The notes under the pieces: generated by a model
Database searches by the model: none
What the model saw: only the letters and a program-made list of their open reading frames with translations
What the model was told of the DNA's origin: nothing
DNA from: QHXW01 sp035280425
Lineage (GTDB): Bacteria > Acidobacteriota > Terriglobia > Bryobacterales > Bryobacteraceae
Length of the DNA: 64,000 nucleotides
Assembly: GCA_035280425.1 (NCBI GenBank)
Contig: DATEFW010000006.1
Span: forward strand, 1-64,000
Direction of reading: 5' to 3'
Position numbers and translations under genes: made by a program
Part shown: positions 52,712 through 61,485 of the stretch, piece after piece
Layout: every line of letters begins with the position of its first letter
Position numbering within the stretch: position 1 is the stretch's first letter

Positions 52712-53803
52712 TCAATTGACAAACCGCCGCAAACGAACGTTGTTTACCAGGCCCAGCATCAGAAACATCGACAGCATGCTGGAACCGCCTGCGCTCATCA
52801 GCGGCAAAGGGATCCCGGTGACCGGCATACGGCCCACCACCATCCCTACGTTCACCAGGACATGAAACAGCAATAACGCCGCCACGCCCATACAGATATA
52901 CATTCCTGCCCTGTCCGGCGCCGTCTGCGCGTTCTTCACGATCTGCATCAGAAGAATGAAATACAGCGCCAGCACCACAATCACACCTACAAAACCATGC
53001 TCTTCGGCAAAGGCCGAGAAGATGAAGTCGGTATGCGGCACAGGGAGAAACCGAAGCTGCGTTTGTGTCCCTTGGGCCACGCCTTTACCCCACATACCTC
53101 CCGCGCCTACCGCGATCTTCGACTGGATCACCTGGTAACCGGTTCCTTTCGGATCACGGTCAGGGTCCAGAAAACTCACCAGCCGGGCCTTTTGGTAGGG
53201 CTGCAGAAACCGAACCCCCACCGGCAAGCCGAGAACTACGAGGATCCCGATTACCGCCAGATACCGCCAGTTCAAGCCCGCCAGGAACGCCCCTACTGCC
53301 AGAATCGGCAGATAAGTCAGCGCCGTCCCCAGATCCGGCTCTTTCACCACCAGCAACATCGGAACGGCGATTAAAGCCAGCGCTTTCAACAGGTCACGGA
53401 ACTCCAAGGTATCCCCGTGCAGTTCCGTCATGAAACGGGCTACCAATAATATTATCACCAGCTTCACGAATTCCGACACCTGAAGGTGAAAGCCCGGCGC
53501 AAGAGGAATCCAGCGCGTAGAACCGAACGCCTGCCGGCCGATGAGCAGCACCATGACCAGCATCGCCACCGACAGCACATAGAGCGCCGTGATGTGGTTC
53601 ATGAGGCTGTGGTAATCGATATTGGCCGCGATCCACATCAGCAGGAAGCCGGCGGCAACCCAGACAATCTGCTTCCACCAAGCGTCCTGCCAGGCGGTGC
53701 CGTGCGCGGCGCTGAAAATCTGAACCACCCCCAGGGCGCAGATGATCAATGAAATGAACACCATACCCCAGTCGATGTCCCGAACGGAAAGGTAGCCGCT
53801 CAC
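52712..53803 (-). CDS. rodA: Rod-shape peptidoglycan glycosyltransferase RodA
   Basis: 363 residues, a SEDS-family polytopic protein with about ten membrane helices. Motifs: WKQIVWVAAGFLLMWIAANIDY, RWIPLAPGFHLQVSEFVKL, VVKEPDLGTALTYLP with the catalytic-type Asp, FLPVPHTDFIFSAFAEEHGFVG and GIPLPLMSAGGSSMLSMFLMLGLVNNV at the end. It polymerises lipid II glycan strands in the elongasome with PBP2. The GTG start overlaps the PBP2 stop (GTGA). Confidence 0.95.
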   Translation of the reverse strand: MSGYLSVRDIDWGMVFISLIICALGVVQIFSAAHGTAWQDAWWKQIVWVAAGFLLMWIAANIDYHSLMNHITALYVLSVAMLVMVLLIGRQAFGSTRWIPLAPGFHLQVSEFVKLVIILLVARFMTELHGDTLEFRDLLKALALIAVPMLLVVKEPDLGTALTYLPILAVGAFLAGLNWRYLAVIGILVVLGLPVGVRFLQPYQKARLVSFLDPDRDPKGTGYQVIQSKIAVGAGGMWGKGVAQGTQTQLRFLPVPHTDFIFSAFAEEHGFVGVIVVLALYFILLMQIVKNAQTAPDRAGMYICMGVAALLLFHVLVNVGMVVGRMPVTGIPLPLMSAGGSSMLSMFLMLGLVNNVRLRRFVN

Positions 53804-55719
53804 TCTCGTTCCTCGGCGGCCGGTTTGACAGCGGGCTGGTTGGCGTCCTGAGGCTGCGTAGAATTGGAGGAGGCCGCGGCAGCAGGCTTGTTCTGCGCCA
53901 CCAGGCTCTGGCCCATACGAGTCTTCTTGTCGACGAAGGCCTTGAGCACGTCTCGCACCAGGGCGGCCGTAAAGTAGCTCTTCTCTCCGCCTTCATATAG
54001 GCCGGCTACTACGATCTCCGGATTCTGAGGTGGCAGGAAGCCGACAAACCAGGCGTTGTCTTTGCCCGCCTTGCCGCCGCGCTTGAGGAATTCATTCGAG
54101 GCAAGCTGGGCCGTGCCCGTTTTCCCGCAAACCTCGATTCCCGGCAACTTCGCCCGGACGCCCGTGCCGCCACCCTCGTTCACCACCCCGCACATTCCCG
54201 ACACCACCATGGCGACGTTTTCCGGATTGACCGCCAAGCGGTGCGGCGGGTCGATCCTGGAGGATTTGAGCAGGTGCGGCCTGTACCAAACGCCGCCCAT
54301 GGCGATTCCGCCGATTGCACGCGCCAGCTGGATCGGGGTCACCGTAAGGGCTCCCTGGCCGATCGAGACGGAAATGGTTTCTCCGGCGTACCATTTCTGG
54401 CGGAAATTGCGGATCTTCCATTCCGAAGACGGTACTACGCCCGAGGCCTCGTTCGGCAGATCCACGCCGGTCGGATGGCCGTACCCGGCTTCGGTGGCGT
54501 AGTAGGCAATGCGGTCGATGCCCAGCCGGTTCCCGACATTGTAGAAGTACACATCGCACGAACGAACGATGCCCTTGTGGAGCGATACAGTCCCATCCAC
54601 TTCGTGGCACTTGTAATAGTGGCCATAGAAGGTCGCGCCACCGGGACAGTGCACGGTGTACTGATCGTCGATGACACCGGTTTCGAGTCCTGCGAGCGCC
54701 ATGAGCGGCTTGAACGTCGACCCGGGAGCGAACTGCGCTTGAATGGCGCGATTGAGCAGCGGGTGGTCAGGATTGTCCAACAGTTCTTTCCAATCCGAGG
54801 CTTTGATCCGCACCGAAAACTTATTGGGATCGAACGCCGGGCGGCTCACCATGGCGAGCACTTCGCCGTTACGCGGATCGAGCGCCACAATGGCGCCCTT
54901 GCGACCGTCCATCACCAGTTCCGCCACGGTTTGCAGATCGAGATCCAGCGTCAATTGAATATTCCTGCCGGGAATGGCTTCTTTAATGCCGATGACTTCG
55001 CGCTCGCGGCCGCGATTATCCACCATCACCTGGCGCTGGCCGTCGACGCCCATGAGCGTGTCGTTGTATTGCTTCTCGATCCCGAACTTGCCGATGATGG
55101 CGCCGGAGTCATACTTGGCATACTCCGGCTCGTCGAGCTCCGACTCGCTGATTTCACCGGTGTAGCCGATCACGTGCGCCGCAAATCCGTTTTGGGGATA
55201 GAGGCGCCGCTCGGCGTGGATCAGCTCCAGCTCGGGGAAAAACTCCGGGTCCTTGTGCGATTCGACGAAGGCGACGTCGGCGGGAGTCAGCTCCTGCTTG
55301 ATGATGACCGGCTCGTACTTGGGCCGGCCGCGGTAACGTTTGAGCTGAGCCAGCAGATCGTCGTAATCGAGATGCAGGCCCTCGGCGATGGGCTTCAGGT
55401 GCTCCTGCTTCAGCGTTTCTCGTGACAGCAGGAGACTCCAGGAGAGATGGTTGTCGACGATGACACGGCCGTCGCGGTCTAGGATCTTGCCGCGCGGCGC
55501 GGGAATGGGGATGGATTTGATGCGGTTGCGCTCGGCCAGCTCGTTATAAATCTCCGGGTTGCGCACTTGCAGGTCCCAGAAACCGGCGATCAGAAATAAA
55601 AAGACGGCTACGGTGGCGTATTGAAAAATCGCAATTCGCCCGGCGGCGAACTTGGGATCGTCCCTCAGTGCCGGTTTTGCCTGGTGCCGGGATTCCCGAT
55701 CGATCGGAAGGAGAGTCAC
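53800..55719 (-). CDS. mrdA: Penicillin-binding protein 2
   Basis: 639 residues. One membrane segment (~28-50: RIAIFQYATVAVFLFLIAGFWDL), a dimerisation/pedestal domain, and a transpeptidase domain with SxxK in APGSTFKPLMALA, SxD in VRSCDVYFYNVGN and KTG in EVCGKTGTAQ. It cross-links side-wall peptidoglycan with RodA. The C-terminal 40 residues are Ala/Pro/Gln-rich. The start is GTG 55719. It lies between mreD and rodA, as in many mre-mrd clusters. Confidence 0.95.
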   Translation of the reverse strand: MTLLPIDRESRHQAKPALRDDPKFAAGRIAIFQYATVAVFLFLIAGFWDLQVRNPEIYNELAERNRIKSIPIPAPRGKILDRDGRVIVDNHLSWSLLLSRETLKQEHLKPIAEGLHLDYDDLLAQLKRYRGRPKYEPVIIKQELTPADVAFVESHKDPEFFPELELIHAERRLYPQNGFAAHVIGYTGEISESELDEPEYAKYDSGAIIGKFGIEKQYNDTLMGVDGQRQVMVDNRGREREVIGIKEAIPGRNIQLTLDLDLQTVAELVMDGRKGAIVALDPRNGEVLAMVSRPAFDPNKFSVRIKASDWKELLDNPDHPLLNRAIQAQFAPGSTFKPLMALAGLETGVIDDQYTVHCPGGATFYGHYYKCHEVDGTVSLHKGIVRSCDVYFYNVGNRLGIDRIAYYATEAGYGHPTGVDLPNEASGVVPSSEWKIRNFRQKWYAGETISVSIGQGALTVTPIQLARAIGGIAMGGVWYRPHLLKSSRIDPPHRLAVNPENVAMVVSGMCGVVNEGGGTGVRAKLPGIEVCGKTGTAQLASNEFLKRGGKAGKDNAWFVGFLPPQNPEIVVAGLYEGGEKSYFTAALVRDVLKAFVDKKTRMGQSLVAQNKPAAAASSNSTQPQDANQPAVKPAAEERE

Positions 55720-55788
55720 GTGGAACTGAAAAACTTACCTTCTGCTTACAGTGTATCGGAAAACCGAAGTGTCGCATAGTAACTTCGG

Positions 55789-56322
55789 TTACGCCCGTTC
55801 TTTCAGTTTATCCAGGAAATGAAAGAGCGAAACCGCAACGATGGCGTTGAGGAGGCCAAGTACGAGCGTGCGCTGGGTTTCGAAGCCCACCTGCTGATCG
55901 AGCAATCCGCGCGAGAGCGTCCAAAAGATAAATTGATGGAAAACATAGAAAAAGAAGCCTAATATCAGGCGGATCATAGGATGATCGACGTCCAGCCGCA
56001 GGCCGACGGAAGCGGCGACATAGCCAATAATCGTCTTCGTTATGCCGAACATGCCGAGCGGGTTTTTGGAGAGTGAATCCTGGGCTAGGCCGACAAGCGC
56101 ACCGACAAAGAGGCCGCCGATGGGGCTCCGCCGCATCAGGGCGAAGTAAATCGTGACAATCAGCGGGAGCTCGAGATAAGCCAGGAACTGAAAAAACATC
56201 GGCACATAGACCTGAAACAGAATGGCCGCGAGCGGGACGAGGAACAGGACCCACGCTTTAAACCGCGAAATTTGGGTTTCGCGCTGGCCGTAGGCGAGAA
56301 CCCGGTCGTCAGAGTATCTCAT
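55789..56322 (-). CDS. mreD: Rod shape-determining protein MreD
   Basis: 177 residues with several membrane helices (VLFLVPLAAILFQVYVPMFFQFL, ELPLIVTIYFALMRRSPIGGLFVGALVGLAQDSLSKNPLGMFGITKTIIGYVAASVG). The PIGGLFVG...GLAQDSLSKNPLG stretch is the MreD hallmark. It links MreC and the MreB filament to the peptidoglycan synthases. The ATG overlaps the mreC stop (ATGA). Confidence 0.92.
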   Translation of the reverse strand: MRYSDDRVLAYGQRETQISRFKAWVLFLVPLAAILFQVYVPMFFQFLAYLELPLIVTIYFALMRRSPIGGLFVGALVGLAQDSLSKNPLGMFGITKTIIGYVAASVGLRLDVDHPMIRLILGFFFYVFHQFIFWTLSRGLLDQQVGFETQRTLVLGLLNAIVAVSLFHFLDKLKERA

Positions 56323-57542
56323 TGCTGCGGATCTGCCGTGGCGGGCTTAGGCTTGGGAGGAGAAACCCGAGGCACCAGGGGCACGCCTGGAGCGGCGGCG
56401 CTGGCCTTAGGTTTGGCGGTCTGAGGAGCGGCTGATGCCGCGGCCGCGGGACCGGCAGCCTTTCCAGCCGCCGCTTTCGCTTGAGCAGCCGCCACATCAC
56501 CAGGCTTAATCTTCAGGTTGAAATCCACCGCCTTCGATCCGGGAGGATTATCTCCGTACTTGTGATTTTCGACCTCGCCAATGTCCTGGTAATGTTCATG
56601 CAAGCGGTCGGCATCAGTGGCCAGCGACGGCGTGCTGCCGGCGGCGGACCCGGTCTTTGTCTCGCCACTGCCGACGGGCGGCGCAAGATAAACAGGTGCA
56701 GTCGAAGCTTTCATCTCGGGAATCTCCTGGTGCACTCCCTGCAAGATGATCAGCACTTCTTCCACGCCGTTGGCCACGCCGCTCGGATCGAGAGTGACGT
56801 CCTGGAACGGATTCCCCGGGTGCGCAGAGGTCACTTTACCGACCGTCATGCCTTTGGGAAAAATACGATCGTCGCCCGATGTATAGAACCACTCACCAGG
56901 CTCAACCTTTTCCTCATTCTGAATGTAATCTACGCGGCAGCTTCCGTGGCCCAGGCCCTTCAAGATACCGTGCACATGGTTCTTCTGCGAAACCACGCCC
57001 GCGGCGAAGCTCGGGTCGGTGACGAGCAGCACCTGGGATGCGGTCGGATAGGCGGCCAGCACTTTACCGGCAATGCCATCCGGCGTGACCACGGCCATAC
57101 CTTTCTGGACTCCGGAGATCGATCCGCGGTCGATAAACACAGCGCTGGCCGATGCGCCGATAGACGTCATAATCACGCGCGCCGCAATCATCTTGGACGG
57201 CGTGCGCTGCTCAAAGACCTCAAGCGCCTTGGCGCGGTCGGCGGTCGCGAGGTCGGCTTTCAAGGCCTGGTTTTCCAGTTTGAGCCTGCCGACTTCGCTG
57301 CGCAGCCGCTCGTTTTCCGAGCGGGCATCCCGGAGCAGAATATAATTCTGGAGAAAACCGTCGGTGGATCCGCGCGTACCTTCAATCACCCGCGCCACCG
57401 GCGTCACCGCCGTGACGGCCCAAATGCGAATGAGGCGCACGTTGCTGTCGTTTTTTACCTGATACGCCAGCAGAACCAGCTGCGCGAAAATTACCAGGGC
57501 CAAAACCGTGACGTTGCGGTAACGGGCGAGCAAGGTCTCCAT
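56319..57542 (-). CDS. mreC: Rod shape-determining protein MreC
   Basis: 407 residues. It has an N-terminal membrane segment (VTVLALVIFAQLVLLAYQV), a coiled coil (RDARSENERLRSEVGRLKLENQALKADL) and the MreC periplasmic beta domains (RVIMTSIGASASAVFIDRGSISGVQKGMAVVTPDGIAGKVLAAYPTASQVLLVTDPSF). The last ~120 residues are a Pro/Ala/Lys-rich tail not usual in E. coli MreC. It organises the elongasome in the periplasm and binds PBP2. mreB lies 37 bp upstream on the same strand. Confidence 0.94.
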   Translation of the reverse strand: METLLARYRNVTVLALVIFAQLVLLAYQVKNDSNVRLIRIWAVTAVTPVARVIEGTRGSTDGFLQNYILLRDARSENERLRSEVGRLKLENQALKADLATADRAKALEVFEQRTPSKMIAARVIMTSIGASASAVFIDRGSISGVQKGMAVVTPDGIAGKVLAAYPTASQVLLVTDPSFAAGVVSQKNHVHGILKGLGHGSCRVDYIQNEEKVEPGEWFYTSGDDRIFPKGMTVGKVTSAHPGNPFQDVTLDPSGVANGVEEVLIILQGVHQEIPEMKASTAPVYLAPPVGSGETKTGSAAGSTPSLATDADRLHEHYQDIGEVENHKYGDNPPGSKAVDFNLKIKPGDVAAAQAKAAAGKAAGPAAAASAAPQTAKPKASAAAPGVPLVPRVSPPKPKPATADPQQ

Positions 57543-57579
57543 CTTCTATTGGCGGGTGGTCGAGGCCCGCGCGGGGGCA

Positions 57580-58605
57580 TCAATCGATCGAAATCTTCCG
57601 TAACAGCCTGAAGTCGCTCAACATTCTGCCGGTCCCCAAAACGACCGACGCCAGAGGATCATCGGCGATGGACACCGGCAAGCCGGTTTCCTCGCGGATC
57701 CTCTTATCCAAATTTTTGAGCAGCGCTCCACCGCCCGTCAATACTATCCCTCGGTCACTAATATCGGCGGAAAGCTCGGGCGGCGTGCGCTCGAGCGCGA
57801 CGCGCACTGCATTCAAGATAGTGGCCACACACTCAGAAAGCGCTTCTCTAATTTCGCTGTCATCAATGGTGATGGTCTTGGGCACGCCTTCGATGAGGTT
57901 GCGGCCTTTGATTTCCATGGTGAGCGGCTTATCCAGCGGATACGCGGAGCCGATCTCGATCTTGATGGCTTCGGCCGTGCGCTCGCCGATGAGCAGGTTG
58001 TACTTGCGCTTTAGATACTGCATGATGGCGTCGTCCATCTCGTTTCCCGCGACGCGCACGGAGCGCGAATAAACAATGCCGGAAAGCGAGATCACCGCAA
58101 CGTCGGTGGTGCCGCCGCCGATATCCACAACCATGTTGCCGGAAGGCTCGGTAATCGGCAGGCCTGCGCCGATAGCGGCGACCATGGCCTGTTCGACCAG
58201 GTGCACTTCGCTCGCCTTGGCGCGATAGGCCGAGTCCATGACGGCGCGTTTTTCGACCTGGGTGATCTCGGAAGGCACACCGATTACGATGCGCGGATGC
58301 ACCAGCATTTTGCGGTTATGCGCCTTCTGAATGAAGTAGTTGAGCATGCGCTCGGTGACTTTGAAGTCGGCGATGACGCCGTCTTTCATGGGCTTGATGG
58401 CCACGATGTTGCCGGGAGTGCGGCCCAGCATTTCCTTGGCCTCCTTGCCCACCGCTTCCACCTCACCGGTGTTTTTATTGAGTGCGACGATGGATGGCTC
58501 GTTAACCACGATCCCTTTGCCTTTGGCGAACACTAACGTGTTCGCCGTGCCGAGATCGATGGCCAGATCCGACGAGAACAGGCTGAAAAGCGAGCGAAGA
58601 TTCAT
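57580..58605 (-). CDS. mreB: Rod shape-determining protein MreB (bacterial actin)
   Basis: 341 residues, typical MreB length. Actin-fold motifs: DLAIDLGTANTLVFAKGKGIVVNEPSIVAL (phosphate 1), GNMVVDIGGGTTDVAVISLSGIV (phosphate 2) and RGIVLTGGGALLKNLDKRI (adenosine). The amphipathic N-terminus MNLRSLFSLFSSD can bind the membrane. It forms ATP-dependent filaments that steer side-wall synthesis. It is the first gene of the cluster mreB-mreC-mreD-mrdA-rodA-rng, all on the minus strand. Confidence 0.97.
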   Translation of the reverse strand: MNLRSLFSLFSSDLAIDLGTANTLVFAKGKGIVVNEPSIVALNKNTGEVEAVGKEAKEMLGRTPGNIVAIKPMKDGVIADFKVTERMLNYFIQKAHNRKMLVHPRIVIGVPSEITQVEKRAVMDSAYRAKASEVHLVEQAMVAAIGAGLPITEPSGNMVVDIGGGTTDVAVISLSGIVYSRSVRVAGNEMDDAIMQYLKRKYNLLIGERTAEAIKIEIGSAYPLDKPLTMEIKGRNLIEGVPKTITIDDSEIREALSECVATILNAVRVALERTPPELSADISDRGIVLTGGGALLKNLDKRIREETGLPVSIADDPLASVVLGTGRMLSDFRLLRKISID

Positions 58606-58772
58606 GGAAGAGAATTCACCACGAAGAAAAACCGGAGCGATCTAATGGGAATGTTAGCATAACTGTCTGTAAGCGCGCGATTTTTGCCGCATTTTGGGCC
58701 GTCGTGAAGCAAAGAAATGCAAAATTGCCGTAGCAAATCCAGCCGGCGCCATCACCCGGTACTTTTTTCCTA

Positions 58773-59876
58773 ATGCTCAGCCGGCGCGCATTTATCCTCG
58801 GCGCGGTTGCAACCGCGGGCTGCCGGCGCAAGGCCACGGGATTCCCCGGCTACGCGTTTGTAGCCAACCGCGGAGAGAATTCGATTGCGGCTGTAGACTG
58901 TGGACGCTTCGCGGTCGCGCGGCGGATTCCATTACCGGCGCCGCCGGAAATGGTCCTGGCGGATGCCCGGCGGCAGACGGTTTATGCGCTCGCCCCCGCG
59001 AACGGCACTCTGTTCGAGATCGGCATGGGCGAGCTCACCGTGCAACGCAAATTAGAGCTGGGTAAATCCGCAAGTTCGATCGAGGTCTCTAATAACGGCC
59101 AGTCGCTTTGGGCGCTCACGCGTTCGCCAAACGCGCTGGTGCAGGTGGCGGTCGACAGCTTCCGGATGTCTTCCCGCGTAAGGCTGCCGGCAGAGCCGGA
59201 AAGTTTCGCCATCAGCCACGACGCAACGGCGGCAGCCGTCACCCTCCCGGAAGCGCGGTCGGTGGCGATCGTTGATCTGGTGAAATCGCAAATACGCGCG
59301 CTGTCGCCGGCCGATGATCCGCATCTGGTTTGCTTCCGGTCGGACGGCAGGCAGATTCTGGTTGCCAATCGCAGCAAGCGAATGCTGAGAATCGCGGATG
59401 CCGCGACAGGAGGTGTGCTGGTCGACCTGCCCTTACCGGTCGAGCCGGAGCACTTCTGCATGAAGGCCGATGGAGGGCAACTGTTCATCACGGGAAAGGG
59501 AATGGACGCCGTCGTGGTGGTGTATCCGTATCAGACGGAGGTCGCGGAAACGAAGCTGGCGGGGCGTGCGCCCGGAGCTATGGCGATCTCACCCAGCCAG
59601 CAGCTTCTGTTTACCGCCAATCCGGAGCCGGGCGATGTTACCGTGATCGAAATGTTCACGCACGATGTGATTGCCGCCGTGAAAGTGGGGCAGGATCCCT
59701 GCTTTTTGACGTTCACGCCGGATGATCAGTACGCACTGGTGGTGAATCGCGGATCGGGAGATCTGGCCGTGATTCGGACCGCAGCGATCCGGCAAAGCCG
59801 CAGCAAGATCGCGCCCCTGTTCACGCTGATTCCGGTGGGCTCGGAGCCGGTGAGCGCGGCGGTGTGCGGATTCTAG
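58773..59876 (+). CDS. YVTN-type beta-propeller protein, lipoprotein with Tat-like signal
   Basis: 367 residues. The N-terminus MLSRRAFILGAVATAGC has twin arginines and a lipobox (TAGC). Seven-bladed propeller repeats follow: YAFVANRGENSIAAVDCGRFAVARRIPLPAPPEMVLAD, GQSLWALTRSPNALVQV, QILVANRSKRMLRIADAATG, QLFITGKGMDAVVVVYPYQ and QYALVVNRGSGDLAVI. Such proteins bind partners or ligands; no enzyme site is visible. It is divergent from mreB, separated by 167 bp. Confidence 0.8.
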   Translation: MLSRRAFILGAVATAGCRRKATGFPGYAFVANRGENSIAAVDCGRFAVARRIPLPAPPEMVLADARRQTVYALAPANGTLFEIGMGELTVQRKLELGKSASSIEVSNNGQSLWALTRSPNALVQVAVDSFRMSSRVRLPAEPESFAISHDATAAAVTLPEARSVAIVDLVKSQIRALSPADDPHLVCFRSDGRQILVANRSKRMLRIADAATGGVLVDLPLPVEPEHFCMKADGGQLFITGKGMDAVVVVYPYQTEVAETKLAGRAPGAMAISPSQQLLFTANPEPGDVTVIEMFTHDVIAAVKVGQDPCFLTFTPDDQYALVVNRGSGDLAVIRTAAIRQSRSKIAPLFTLIPVGSEPVSAAVCGF

Positions 59877-59904
59877 GTGTAAGGCGGCAGCCGGCCTGCT
59901 ATCT

Positions 59905-60930
59905 TCACATGCGGTTCTTACCTCGCATGGCGCGGTGGATGCGTTTAATCCGGCGCTTCTCTTCTTGGGCGGCGCGTTGATCGAGCTTGCGATCGAGATG
60001 CGCGAGCTCGCGTTGCAGCTTGGCGTAGCTGGCGAGCCGCGCTTCGTCGATTCCCGATGAGCGGACGGCGCATCCCGGCTCGCCCTGGTGGCGGCAATCG
60101 CTAAATCGGCAGGCGCGGGCGAGGCGCGCGATGTCGTCGAATACGAGGCCGGCGCTTGCCGGTTCCGCCCAAAGCTGCACCTCGCGCAGTCCCGGCGTGT
60201 CGATCAGCAGCCAGCCCTGGGGCGCGAGAAACAATTCGCGGCGAACGGTGGTATGGCGGCCGCGGCTGTCGCTCGCGCGGACTTCCTGCGTTGGCTGGCG
60301 CTCGGCGCCGAGGAGCCGGTTGAGCAGCGTCGATTTGCCGGCGCCTGAAGATCCGGCGAACGCGGCGGTGTCTCCTGGCTTGAGCTGCGCTTCGATCGCC
60401 GCCATGCCCCAGCCTTCGAGCGCGCTGATGGTAATGACGGGCGCGCCCGAGGCCAGCGCCGCCACTTCCGCGGATGCTTGTTGGACGTCCGGCCGCAAGT
60501 CGGCTTTATTCAGCACGACGACGGGCCGCGCGCCGCTCTCCCACGCAAGCAAGAGATAGCGCTCAATCCGCCGCGGGTTGAAATCGCCATCGAGGCCGTT
60601 GACGATGAACAGGACGTCGATATTGGCGGCGATCATCTGCTCGCGGGTAACATTGCCGGCCTCTTTCCGCGAAAACGCGCTCCGCCGAGGCAGGATGCGG
60701 ACGATCCGCGCGCCGTTTTCGAGCGCCACCCAGTCGCCTACGGCCGGCCACACCGCGGATTCGTAGCGCAGGCGGCCGGCGACGGTTGCCGCGCATTCGC
60801 CCGAGTCGCTCCAGACGATAAACCGCTCCCGGTCTGCCAGGGCAACACGCGCAGGTACGGCATCCGGCTCGGCGAGGCGGGCGAATTCCGCTGCAAAAAA
60901 CGTATTCCACCCGAATTTTTCGAGGGACAT
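59905..60930 (-). CDS. rsgA: Ribosome small subunit-dependent GTPase A
   Basis: 341 residues. A circularly permuted GTPase: G4 (VVLNKADLRP) comes before G1 (FAGSSGAGKSTLLNRLLG), then G2/G3 (RGRHTTVRRELFL, LIDTPGLREV). An OB-fold precedes it and a zinc finger follows (CRFSDCRHQGEPGCAV). It helps late assembly of the 30S subunit. ATG 60930 has AAAGGA 5-6 nt before it; ATG 60936 and GTG 60951 are alternatives. It converges with the propeller lipoprotein gene. Confidence 0.94.
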   Translation of the reverse strand: MSLEKFGWNTFFAAEFARLAEPDAVPARVALADRERFIVWSDSGECAATVAGRLRYESAVWPAVGDWVALENGARIVRILPRRSAFSRKEAGNVTREQMIAANIDVLFIVNGLDGDFNPRRIERYLLLAWESGARPVVVLNKADLRPDVQQASAEVAALASGAPVITISALEGWGMAAIEAQLKPGDTAAFAGSSGAGKSTLLNRLLGAERQPTQEVRASDSRGRHTTVRRELFLAPQGWLLIDTPGLREVQLWAEPASAGLVFDDIARLARACRFSDCRHQGEPGCAVRSSGIDEARLASYAKLQRELAHLDRKLDQRAAQEEKRRIKRIHRAMRGKNRM

Positions 60931-61113
60931 AACCATCCTTTCTGCACACACGTTGAGGGGGAACGTCGGCTGCGGAATGCAGCCGGATCATTCAGAAAGG
61001 ATCAGGCAAGGACGGTCAGAGGCAGAACCAAAACATAGGGTAGCGGAATAGGGTGCTGGGGCGCAAGGCGAGGCAGCCTGACTGCTCTCTCCCCAGAAAA
61101 ACACTGCTACCTC

Positions 61114-61142
61114 TTGCGGCTGGCGTATTTCTTCTCTATTAT
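61114..61142 (+). promoter_or_regulatory. Promoter of the second PadR gene
   Basis: TTGCGG (61114-61119), a 17-nt spacer, and TATTAT (61137-61142), with 7 nt to ATG 61150. The -10 fits well, the -35 only in its TTG. The transcript would start at or next to the start codon, and no Shine-Dalgarno sequence is present. Confidence 0.5.
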
Positions 61143-61149
61143 TGAACAA

Positions 61150-61485
61150 ATGAGCCACCGCTGCTATTTTGGGGAGTTCGAGTTGCTGGTAATGCTTGCG
61201 CTCATGCGCCTCGGTGAAAATGCTTACGGCGTGCCCATTTGCCGGGAGATCGAAGAGCATGGCCGCCGCGAAGTCGTGGTAGGCAGCGTGTATGCCACCT
61301 TGGAGCGGCTGGAGAAGAAAGGTTTCGTCTCTTCTGAGCTGGGCGAACCAACCGCGGAACGTGGCGGCCGCGCGAAAAAGTATTTCCGCGTCACGTCTAG
61401 GGGAGTAAGGGAGGTTCGCGACACCCGCCGGGCTCTGACGAATTTGTGGAATGGATTGCCGGAGTTAGAAAGAGGAACGGCATGA
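61150..61485 (+). CDS. PadR family transcriptional regulator
   Basis: 111 residues. The PadR winged helix is clear: FELLVMLALMRLGENAYGVPICREIEEHGRREVVVGSVYATLERLEKKGFVSSELGEP...KKYFRVTSRGVREV. It is more diverged from the PadR at 9513 than usual and is coupled to the next gene by an ATGA overlap. ATG 61150 is preferred over the in-frame start at 61114, since the promoter lies between the two. It probably controls its own two-gene operon. Confidence 0.9.
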   Translation: MSHRCYFGEFELLVMLALMRLGENAYGVPICREIEEHGRREVVVGSVYATLERLEKKGFVSSELGEPTAERGGRAKKYFRVTSRGVREVRDTRRALTNLWNGLPELERGTA

